Source: UMGS1002 sp964463325
Lineage (GTDB): Bacteria; Bacillota; Clostridia; Oscillospirales; CAG-272
Direction of reading: 5' to 3'
Assembly (NCBI GenBank): GCA_964463325.1
Contig: CAYXBY010000065.1
Location: 1-8,398 of the forward strand
Length of the DNA stretch: 8,398 nt
Shown: in pieces, positions 1 to 7,400 of the stretch
Layout: each line of letters begins with the position of its first letter
Position numbering within the stretch: the stretch's first letter is position 1
Made by a program: the position numbers and the translations under genes
The notes under the pieces: generated by a model
Seen by the model: only the letters and a program-made list of their open reading frames with translations
Database searches by the model: none
Told to the model about the DNA's origin: nothing

Positions 1-10
1 GGAGGCGCTT

Positions 11-2527
11 ATGTCATCTAAGCTGTCGCGCCACTCGCGGGAGGGCGGGGCGGGCCGGCTGCCCGAGCTCGTGAGTCATGAGCTGCACAAGCTGCTCGGG
101 CTGCGCTATATCTGGCTGCTGGCGGCGCTGCTGCTGGCTGCAAACTGCATTGTCGCCTTTGCCGTCAGTGCGCCCTACCGCCTCGATGGCATCGACGCAG
201 ACCAAATAACTGATTTTTTCCATCTGTGTGAGCAGGATCCCGAGGGCATGCAGGCGTATTACGACCAAATGACCTCGTTTCAGGACGAGCAATCGCTGCT
301 GTGGGTCGAGGCCATGCGCCGCGGCGAGGAGTACGAGCTCCAAAAATGGGAGGATCGCTACGGCTCAGGCAGCTACACCGACAAGCTTTTGTTCACCATC
401 TACGAGGATGCCGCCGCAGCGCCGGAGCAATACCGTTCCGATATCGGGCGCGTCATTCGCGCGGCGCGCGCCAACCTGACCGAGCTGGAGTACAAAGGCC
501 TCCCCGAGGACAGCTACGCCCTCCGCAGTCAGCAGAAATACATACAGGTCTACCAGACCGTGCGAGATAATGTGGACATAAAGGTAGAATATGTTCACGG
601 ATGGGGCCCGTTTTTGGGCTATGACACTGTAAATCTGTTTATTTTACTGACGCTGGCGCTGTTTGCGTCGGTCATTTTCGCCGAGGAGCGCGAGCGGGGC
701 TTTGTCAGCGTGCTGCGCACTACGCGTCATGGTCGAGCAACGACCGCTCTGGCCAAGCTGGCCGCGGGCGGCATAATAAGTCTTGGCACGGTAGCGGCCT
801 ATTTTGTCACGACAATTGCGGTTTTTGGTCTCTCACTCGGCTTTTCGTCGCCGGAGAACGCCATTCAGGTGCTGGGCGACTTCACCTACTGCCCCTACAG
901 CATCACGATCGGGCAGTATATCGCGCTTTCGCTGGCACTGCGGCTGCTCGCCGCACTCGCGCTGACGGCGGTGTGTCTGCTGCTGTCCGCGCTGACCGGG
1001 CGCTATCTCGCTGCCTGCGCAGCGGGACTCGGCGTGGTCGCGCTCAGCTTTTTCATGTATTCCCTCCGTCTGGCGAACGCCAACGGCGTCATACGCAACC
1101 TCAACCTTTTTGCCGCGTCGGCGGTCAAGCCGCTGGCAGTGCGCTATCGCTCGCTTGAGCTGTTCGGCGGCGTGTGCGGCTTTATGACGCTGGCCGTTGT
1201 CGGGACGGCGGCGCTGCTGATGCTTGGCTGCGCGGGCGCTCTGCTGGTGCACACCATGGGCGGCACGGTGCGGCGCTCGTCGCGGCGCAATCTGTTTGCA
1301 AAAAATCCGAAAAGCCTTGTGGCACAAGGCGATCCCACTGACTCTACTGACAGTAGAGTCGGCGTCTCACCCCGTTCAGCTCCCTCCCCTGCCCCACATA
1401 CGCGGATAATTCGCCCGCGCGGCCTTATGTGGCAGGAGTGCTACAAGCGGCTGATGGCGTCGCGCATGCTTTTGCTGCTGGCTGCGGCGATAGCGATGCA
1501 GCTGGCGGTGTCCTATAACGACGACGGCGTCGTGCGGAGCATGGAAACCGCGACGGAGCAGGTCTATTGCGACTACATGACCTCGCTTGCGGGCGAGCTG
1601 ACGCAACAAAAGCAGGATTATTTGCGCGAGGAGCGGCAGCGGATCAACACGGCGCTTGACATATACGATCAAATGCTGCTCGACTACCGCACCGGGCAGC
1701 TGAGCTATGACGATTACGTCGTCTACCTGACCGAATACAACTACGCCAGCCTGCACAACGAGCCGCTTTCGCGGGTCGAGGCCTATGCGCAGCATCTGAC
1801 CGCGCTGCGCGAGCGCGGCATTGAGGCCGAGCTGGTTTACGACACCGGCTGGAACGCGCTGCTCAACATCAAGCCCAATTTTATTCTGATCGTGCTGCTG
1901 ATGCTGCTGCTTTCGGGCAGCTTTGCGGACGAATATGTCGGGCGGTCGTCGTCGGGCGCCTTCGCGGGCATACTCAGAACGGCTACTCGCGGTCGCGGCG
2001 ACACCTGCCGGGCGAAGCTTGGCGCGGCAGCGCTTTTGGGCGCGGCTGTGTGCGTCGTTTTGGACGGAATTGATCTTATTTTCAAGCTGTCGCGAGTCGT
2101 TCTGCCCTCGCCGGGCGCGGCGGCGCAGTCGATCCTGCTGCTTGGCGACCTTGGCGAACAAATAACGCTGTCGCAAATGGCGGCGCTGATATATTTTCTT
2201 CGTCTGGCGGCCGCGCTGACGCTGGCGCTGCTGATCGCGGGCATCTCGGGTCTGGCGCGGCGGCACATTGCGGTGCTCAGCTGTAGCGTCGGCGTGACGC
2301 TGCTTCCCTTCATGCTGGGCAGACTCGGGCTGGGTGCGGCCGGCCGTTTCGACATGACGCGTTATCTTTCGGGGGCGCAGCTGTGTCTCGATTCGGCGTC
2401 TTGGCGCGGGGATCTGACCGGCGTGGTGGGCTTTGCGCTGTGCGCACTGGTGCTCACGGCCGCGATCGACATATGCGCGGTTTGGCTGTTCACACGTGGG
2501 GCGCCGCGACAGCGCAGAAGGGCGTGA
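11..2527 (+). CDS. ABC-2 type exporter permease, tandemly duplicated (two six-helix halves in one chain)
   Basis: Membrane subunit of an ABC exporter, predicted to form the translocation path for an unknown substrate, powered by the ATPase encoded next. The start is supported by GGAGG at 1-5, five bases before the ATG. Each half has the same plan: first helix (about 32-54 and 483-500), long helical extracellular segment (55-206 and 501-620), second helix (207-225 and 621-640), cytoplasmic loop, then four more helices (about 251-275, 301-328, 332-352, 390-415; and 671-690, 721-747, 751-770, 802-828). The halves are visibly homologous: LRTTRHGRATTALAKL at 235-250 matches LRTATRGRGDTCRAKL at 655-670, and ITIGQ at 298-302 matches ITLSQ at 718-722, both at an offset of exactly 420; LGD recurs at 288-290 and 711-713. 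A Pro/Ser/Arg-rich linker (about 416-475) joins them. Most ABC-2 permeases are single six-helix proteins that dimerise, so this may be a built-in dimer. Helix limits are estimates by eye. Confidence 0.85.
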   Translation: MSSKLSRHSREGGAGRLPELVSHELHKLLGLRYIWLLAALLLAANCIVAFAVSAPYRLDGIDADQITDFFHLCEQDPEGMQAYYDQMTSFQDEQSLLWVEAMRRGEEYELQKWEDRYGSGSYTDKLLFTIYEDAAAAPEQYRSDIGRVIRAARANLTELEYKGLPEDSYALRSQQKYIQVYQTVRDNVDIKVEYVHGWGPFLGYDTVNLFILLTLALFASVIFAEERERGFVSVLRTTRHGRATTALAKLAAGGIISLGTVAAYFVTTIAVFGLSLGFSSPENAIQVLGDFTYCPYSITIGQYIALSLALRLLAALALTAVCLLLSALTGRYLAACAAGLGVVALSFFMYSLRLANANGVIRNLNLFAASAVKPLAVRYRSLELFGGVCGFMTLAVVGTAALLMLGCAGALLVHTMGGTVRRSSRRNLFAKNPKSLVAQGDPTDSTDSRVGVSPRSAPSPAPHTRIIRPRGLMWQECYKRLMASRMLLLLAAAIAMQLAVSYNDDGVVRSMETATEQVYCDYMTSLAGELTQQKQDYLREERQRINTALDIYDQMLLDYRTGQLSYDDYVVYLTEYNYASLHNEPLSRVEAYAQHLTALRERGIEAELVYDTGWNALLNIKPNFILIVLLMLLLSGSFADEYVGRSSSGAFAGILRTATRGRGDTCRAKLGAAALLGAAVCVVLDGIDLIFKLSRVVLPSPGAAAQSILLLGDLGEQITLSQMAALIYFLRLAAALTLALLIAGISGLARRHIAVLSCSVGVTLLPFMLGRLGLGAAGRFDMTRYLSGAQLCLDSASWRGDLTGVVGFALCALVLTAAIDICAVWLFTRGAPRQRRRA
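1314..1360. repeat. Two adjacent perfect palindromes inside the permease linker
   Basis: Two perfect inverted repeats lie nine bases apart in the DNA encoding the linker between the permease halves (about residues 435-450). The first has arms GCCTTGTG (1314-1321) and CACAAGGC (1323-1330) around one base. The second has arms GACTCTACTG (1340-1349) and CAGTAGAGTC (1351-1360) around one base. Perfect palindromes of this size are not expected from protein-coding constraint. With the low-complexity Pro/Ser-rich translation that follows, they suggest a small palindromic element inserted without breaking the frame. No second copy occurs in this window, so the element reading is inference. Confidence 0.7.
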
Positions 2528-2611
2528 GGCGACAAAAATGATTGTATTTTTAGTCTATCGTACCATTTTAATGCAGTGCAACGGGTTCGAGATTGAAGAA
2601 AGGAGCGCAAC

Positions 2612-3523
2612 ATGAGGTTGACCATCCAGGACATAAGCAAGTCGTACGGCGCGAACAAGGCGCTATCGGGCTTCAGCGCGACGCTGGAGCCGGGCATTTA
2701 CGCGCTGCTGGGGCCTAACGGCTCGGGAAAATCGACGTTGATGAACATAATCACCGACAATCTCAAGGCTGATTCGGGCGAGATACGCTATTCGGACGGC
2801 GATGACGAGGGCGAAAACGTGCTCAAGATGGGCGTTCGATTCCGTGAGAAGCTGGGTTTCATGCCGCAGTACCCGGGCATGTATCCAAATTTTAGTGTTG
2901 AGCGCTTTATGTGGTACATGGCATCGCTCAAGGATGTTGGGCGTGGCATGCGGTCGCACGAGCGGCGGGAGTACATCCGCGATCAGATCGAGCAGATTTT
3001 GACGGCGGTCGAGCTCAACGACGTGCCGCGGCGGCGGATCGGGGCGTTATCAGGCGGCATGAAGCAGCGTTTGGCGCTGGCGCAGGCGGTTTTAGGCGAC
3101 CCCAAAATACTGATTTTAGACGAGCCGACGGCGGGGTTGGATCCCAAGCAGCGGATCTCGATCAGAAACTACATTTCGCGCATTGCGCTGAACAAAATTG
3201 TAATTATTGCAACGCATGTGGTGTCGGATATTGAATTTATCGCGCGGGACGTCATTATGCTCAAGCGCGGCGTGGTGATCGACAGTGCCCCGCCCGCGGC
3301 GCTGATTGCCAAGATCGAGGGGCGCGTGTGGAACGTGACGGTTGACGAGAGTGCCGTTGTTGCCATGCAAGCTGCCTATCGGGTGACCAACATTGCGCGC
3401 GACGAGCAGTCCGGCGACGTTGTGCTGCGCGTGCTGTCCGACGAGCGACCGTCGCCCGATGCGCAGCCGGTTGCCCCCTCGCTCGAGGACTACTACCTCT
3501 GGTTATTTGCCGCCGTGCTGTGA
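2612..3523 (+). CDS. ABC exporter ATP-binding subunit (BcrA/NatA-like)
   Basis: Cytoplasmic ATPase that should bind and hydrolyse ATP to drive the duplicated permease encoded upstream. At 303 residues it has the usual length for this subfamily. Visible motifs in order: Walker A GPNGSGKST (34-42), Q-loop glutamine 86 in FMPQ, signature LSGGMKQR (146-153), Walker B ILILD with catalytic glutamate 171 (166-171), D-loop AGLD (174-177) and switch histidine 202 in ATHVVSD. The roughly 70-residue C-terminal extension ends in SLEDYYLWLF, a tail typical of BcrA/NatA-type exporter ATPases. AGGAG at 2601-2605, six bases before the ATG, supports the start. An 84-base AT-richer gap separates it from the permease; TTGTAT at 2542 followed by a weak AT-rich stretch near 2565 could be an internal promoter but matches poorly, so co-transcription is the simpler reading. 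All key residues are intact, so it should be active. The substrate cannot be told. Confidence 0.93.
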   Translation: MRLTIQDISKSYGANKALSGFSATLEPGIYALLGPNGSGKSTLMNIITDNLKADSGEIRYSDGDDEGENVLKMGVRFREKLGFMPQYPGMYPNFSVERFMWYMASLKDVGRGMRSHERREYIRDQIEQILTAVELNDVPRRRIGALSGGMKQRLALAQAVLGDPKILILDEPTAGLDPKQRISIRNYISRIALNKIVIIATHVVSDIEFIARDVIMLKRGVVIDSAPPAALIAKIEGRVWNVTVDESAVVAMQAAYRVTNIARDEQSGDVVLRVLSDERPSPDAQPVAPSLEDYYLWLFAAVL

Positions 3524-3539
3524 TTGGGGAACCTCTCCG

Positions 3540-3706
3540 GGGGCTCGGCCCCGGCCCCCGCTGGGGACGCGGACGGCGGGGCTCTGCCCCGCACCCCGCT
3601 GGGGGAAAACGCGGGGCTCTGCCCCGGACCCCGCTGGGGGAAAACGCGGGGCTCTGCCCCGGGCCCCGCTGGGGACGGAATGCGGGGCTCTGCCCCGGGC
3701 CCCGCT
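3540..3706. repeat. Five tandem GC-rich units of 35-38 bases, each with two hairpins
   Basis: Starting 17 bases after the ATPase stop, units begin at 3540, 3578, 3613, 3648 and 3684 (periods 38, 35, 35, 36). The core GGGGCTCTGCCCC is an inverted repeat with a TCT loop (the first unit reads GGGGCTCGGCCCC). The first four units continue into a second inverted repeat, CCCCGCTGGGG; the last ends in CCCCGCTGAGG. Units two and three share the same GGGGGAAAACGC tail, and the others diverge. There is no T tract, so these are not ordinary intrinsic terminators. There are no unique spacers, so it is not CRISPR. Short frames across the region only translate the repeat. Confidence 0.9.
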
Positions 3707-3780
3707 GAGGTGCTTTTGAAAAAGCACCCCAGACCCCGCAAAACTTTCAAACAGCTTCGCGGGTAGATCGAAAAAAACAA

Positions 3781-3827
3781 GTTAGGGTGAAGTACGCTTT
3801 GGACGTTTTTCATTCTAACCATTTTTT
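3781..3827 (+). terminator. Terminator-like hairpin, module A copy 1
   Basis: GTTAGGGTGAA pairs with TTCATTCTAAC (two G-T wobbles), with further pairing ACG/CGT inside. The stem is followed by A and six T at 3822-3827, which is the layout of an intrinsic terminator for the ABC operon ending at 3523. A seven-A run just upstream (3771-3777) gives a T tract on the other strand too, so it could act in both directions. The 258-base distance from the stop codon is long for a primary terminator. Confidence 0.55.
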
Positions 3828-3926
3828 ATCTATAATTGTTTGGAAGTTTTTTGGGGGGTGCAGCAGGCTTTTTCAACAGTCCCCGAACCCCCGTAAAACT
3901 ATCAAACAAGTGGAAAAGAGTAATCC

Positions 3927-3974
3927 GGTTAGAGTGAAGTACGCTTTAGGCGTTCTTCATTCTAACCATTTTTT
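3927..3974 (+). terminator. Terminator-like hairpin, module A copy 2 (strongest stem)
   Basis: An 18-base arm, GGTTAGAGTGAAGTACGC, pairs with GCGTTCTTCATTCTAACC with one mismatch and one wobble around a TTTAG loop. It is followed by A and six T (3969-3974). The downstream sequence to 3989 is identical to that after copy 1, 147 bases earlier, so the two are one duplicated block. Confidence 0.55.
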
Positions 3975-4119
3975 ATCTATAATTGTTTGAAAGTTTTTGG
4001 GGTTCCAAGGGACCTTTTTTCAAAAAGGTCCCTTGGCGGGGCTTGGGGCGGAGCCCCAAATAAATTGCCGGGCAACACCCCAGACCCCGCAAAACTTTCA
4101 AACAATTAGGAATTAAGAT

Positions 4120-4170
4120 AACCGGTTAGTGTGAAGTGCATCTAAAGCGTACTTCATCCTAACCGGTTTT
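4120..4170 (+). terminator. Terminator-like hairpin, module A copy 3
   Basis: Arms AACCGGTTAG and CTAACCGGTT continue inward through GTGAAGT/ACTTCAT with an internal mismatch around a loop of about 13 bases. Only four T follow the stem, two of them paired, so termination would be weaker than at copies 1 and 2. Confidence 0.35.
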
Positions 4171-4194
4171 ATCGATTTATCCGCGAAGGATAAA

Positions 4195-4244
4195 CGGTTA
4201 GGGTGAAGTGCGTCTAAAGCGTTCTTCATTCTAACCGGATTTTT
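4195..4244 (+). terminator. Terminator-like hairpin, module A copy 4
   Basis: The arm CGGTTAGGGTGAAG pairs with CTTCATTCTAACCG (two wobbles), and the stem is followed by GA and five T at 4240-4244. It lies 75 bases after copy 3. Its flank (TTGATCTATCCGCGAAGCTG) is the inverse of the sequence at about 3752-3771, which marks the right edge of the palindromic array. Confidence 0.4.
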
Positions 4245-4371
4245 ATTGATCTATCCGCGAAGCTGTTTAAAAGTTTTTGGGGGTTCCAAGGGACCTTTTT
4301 TCAAAAAGGTCCCTTGGCGGGGCTTGGGGCGGAGCCCCATATTAATTACATGGCTCAAATTATATTGCAAC

Positions 4372-4403
4372 AAAAATCCCCCACCCGCCGAAACGGGTGG
4401 GGG
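4372..4403 (-). terminator. Intrinsic terminator of the large lipoprotein gene
   Basis: On the minus strand, CCCCCACCCG (4403-4394) pairs perfectly with CGGGTGGGGG (4387-4378) around a six-base loop. After one A comes a run of five T (4376-4372). It starts 39 bases past the stop codon of the minus-strand gene, the classic position and form of a rho-independent terminator. Confidence 0.88.
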
Positions 4404-4441
4404 TTGCTTATTTGGATTTAATTACTTAAGCTAAGCTTGAA

Positions 4442-7400
4442 TTAGCCCTTGTAGTTGGTCCAGTCGTAAGCGGTTGCAGGGTTGTCGTCGTAGTATCTGC
4501 TCCAAGCGATCGGGAAGCTGTAGTCGTCGAGCGACTTGTCAGCCTTCAGACCGTCAGAGATACCATTCTCAGCCTGAAGCATGATTGCCTCGAGAGCATC
4601 GATAGCGGCAGCGTAAGCATCTGCAGGATCAGCACCATCCTTAACACCGCAATCGAGCAGGTTGACTGCAACGACCTTCTCAGTGATAGCAGCCTTAACC
4701 TTAGCGAGCTCGCTGAGGTAGAGGGCAGTACGCTGAGTGCCGAGGACGTACTCATAGCCGGTAGCGGGAGCTACGGTGAACTTACCATCCTTAACAGTAC
4801 CGGTGTACTTAGCATACACGATGCTGATCGGGCTGTAGGTGTTACCATTGAGCTCAACGTTAACAGCGGAATCGCCGTCCTTCAGGTAGTCCTTCTTGTA
4901 GCTCAGCTGCTTGACGAGGAACAGGCCATCGCTTACAACTGTGCCATTCTTAATGTTGAAGTAGGTGTCGAGTTTACCCTTGGTCTTGTTGTACCAAGCA
5001 TCCTCGTAGGTGCTGGAAACGAGACCGGTGATATCATCGGTATCACGATCCATGTCATAGATGTGGAGAACGTAGCTGTTAATCTTGGTCTCGCTGTCGT
5101 ACTTGTGAATGATATCGTCGATACCAGTTGCGTTCTTATCAAGAGCCTGGTTCTTAAGGCTGAAGGAAGCGGTCTTGAACGCGCTGCCAATGCCTGCGAA
5201 CTCAGTCAGGCCGTTGAGGTACTCGATGTAAGCCTTCATGTCAGCCTCAAGCTTAACATGGTCGAGGTCACCGAAGTACTTGGTGCCGTAGAACTCGAGG
5301 TCGGAGCTGAGGGTAGCCTTAATCTCAGCGCGGGTTGCATCGCAGAATGCGAGAACAACTGCGTCAGCGCCCTTAGCGAACTTCTCGATCATGATGTACT
5401 CGGCCACGATCTCAGGATCAACAACTACCTGAACGGCAACGTTGTCCTTGGAGTCGGTGGTCATGGTACCGAAGGTAGCGGTATTAGCATGATACCATGC
5501 CTTACCCTTAGCGTCAACTGCGGCGTAGGTCTCCTTGTCGATTGCAAGGCTACCGTCGTTATTCAGCAGCTTAACGGAGAGGATATCCTTAACAGCGGCG
5601 TCACGAGCAGCAACCAGTTTGCCGTATACGCTCTTAAGGCTGTAGTTCTTGGAGCCAACAACTGACTTGTAAGCAGCGCCGTAGTCATTGATCAGAGTGG
5701 ACTCAACAGTCCATATCCAAGCAGCGTCAGTAGCATCGGCCTTAACGGCGATACCAGCCAGCTCATCGATCTCGATAGCATAGTCGATAGCGAGGTCGTG
5801 AATTCCAGCAGCCTCATCTACATAGTAGACTGTGTCGAGGTACTCGGCAACAGCAGCGTCAAGAGTCTTGAATGCGGCCTGAAGCACGGTCTCGAATGCG
5901 GAGTTAGTGGTGTTGAGCTCGATGTGATCGAAAGCACCGTTAGCATCGAAGATAGCATTGAACACCTTGCGGTTGGAAATGTTCTTGGTGCTGGTAGCGT
6001 TGCTGTCAACAGAGTTGAGCTCGTCGTAGGTCTTGAAGGTCACGGAGGTCCACTTCTTGTTAGCAGCCTCGATGATGGCCTTAGCCTGGAGATAGAACTC
6101 GTTATCGGAGTTGTAGTAAGCGCTCACCGGGTTAACGTTTGCCTTGTTGGTGTAGTTATAGCCAGCAGGAGCATTACCATTGGTGTTGGCATAAGCGTTA
6201 GTAATAATGTCGACATACTCATTGGAGATGTAGTTCAGGTAAGGAACGATGATGTTATTGTAGTATACCTGGAACATATCGATCAGGGACTTAGCAACGT
6301 TCTGGTCGATCTCGGTGAATGCCTGCTCAAGGCTCTTCTTACCCTTGAAATCAGCGGAGTAGTCCTTCTGGAGGACCTTCTCGTCAGCAACAGCAACGAT
6401 AGCCTTGAGATTTCTCTCAATGGTGATGCCGTTAGCAGGAATGGAGACTTGCTTTGCGCCGTTATAGTAAACGTCGATAGCAAACTCTTCAACAGAGAAG
6501 GTAGCCTTACTGCCCATCATGCCCAGAACGTGATAGTAATCATTGCTATCATAGCCGGTCACGGTGCCAAGCAGATGGCCGAGGTACTCGATCCAAGCGG
6601 GAGCCTGAACGTTAACGTCAGAGACGTGAGCGGTTGCATCCTTGGAGTTGAGGAAGAAGGGAACGATCTCGTTTACGTAGTAGTTGAATATCTGGTTCTG
6701 GTAATCTGCCAGAGCGTTGTCGTACAGGCAGATGACAAACAGCTGAACGAACTGTGTGCCGGTCAGCAGACCATGAGCGTCCTTGATAGGAGTATCATCG
6801 CCGCCGTTAGCGTTCCAGAAGGTTCTGTAAACTTCGTAGCAGTTCTCGATGATGTTAGCGTTAGCCTTGCACTCCTTGTAGGTGACGCCATTCTTAGCGA
6901 TAATAGCCTTAACTACCTTGTAGTCGTTTATAGCCTTGTTGAGATCAACGTTGGTAGCGTTCTCATCAAAGAGAACGTTGACAATTGCCTCAGCCTCAGA
7001 CTGGGACATGCCACCGCTGATCATCAGCTCAGCGACCATCTGGCTCTTAGCAGCGTCCTCAGCGTATGCATACAGAGCAGCCAGCTTAGCCTCAGCGTAG
7101 AGCAGGGAGTTGGTGTTCTCGTTAATGTTGATGTAAATGAGGTTGCCGGTCGTCTTTCTTGCGAAATCAACGATCTTTCTCTCACCGGTACCAGCGATGT
7201 CGATGACACCCTTAGCGGTCTTGGTGAAGGTGAAGCCATTCTTCTCGAAGAAGCGAATTGCATAGTCATTGACCCACTTGTCAAATGCAGTGCGAGCGGC
7301 TATAACCATGGACTCATTGGTGGTGAACAGCTGGGTAGGAACATCGCCGAACTTAGCGATGAGAGCCTGAACAGCGTTACCCTCGCTAACAATGTTAGGA

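Larger units (their letters stand above)
3709..4339. repeat. Modular palindromic repeat array between converging genes
   Basis: This roughly 630-base stretch has no credible gene and is built from two alternating modules. Module A is a GTTAG...CTAAC hairpin (four copies, listed separately). Module B is bounded by GTTTGAAAGTTTTTGGGG and its inverse, ending CAAAACTTTCAAAC. Complete B units are 3838-3907 (diverged) and 3985-4103. The piece at 3709-3752 keeps only the right arm, and 4264-4339 only the left arm and body. The B body at 3991-4058 recurs almost identically at 4271-4339 (one extra G). It holds a perfect 15-bp stem, arm CCAAGGGACCTTTTT, with a TC loop (4005-4036 and 4286-4317), and a GGGGCT/AGCCCC stem. 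The left end has a 9-bp stem, GGTGCTTTT/AAAAGCACC (3709-3728). A further perfect stem, TTTATCC/GGATAAA, is at 4176-4194. The left flank (about 3734-3792) is an imperfect inverted copy of the right flank (about 4223-4282). It resembles REP/BIME-like or MITE-like intergenic repeats; mobility is inference. Confidence 0.85.

Noticed and set aside
1376..2266. 296-aa minus-strand frame opposite the permease
   Set aside because: An Arg/Gln-rich shadow of a GC-rich membrane protein gene; the + strand frame has clear helices and homologous halves.
2542..2571. Internal promoter between permease and ATPase genes
   Set aside because: TTGTAT is acceptable as a -35, but nothing close to TATAAT lies at the right spacing.
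3540..3706. Possible CRISPR array
   Set aside because: The units are contiguous with no unique spacers, and there are no cas genes in the window.
3393..3822. Several Gly/Pro/Ala/Arg-rich frames on both strands over the GC-rich repeats
   Set aside because: They translate the 35-base repeat unit, overlap each other in several frames and lack start signals.
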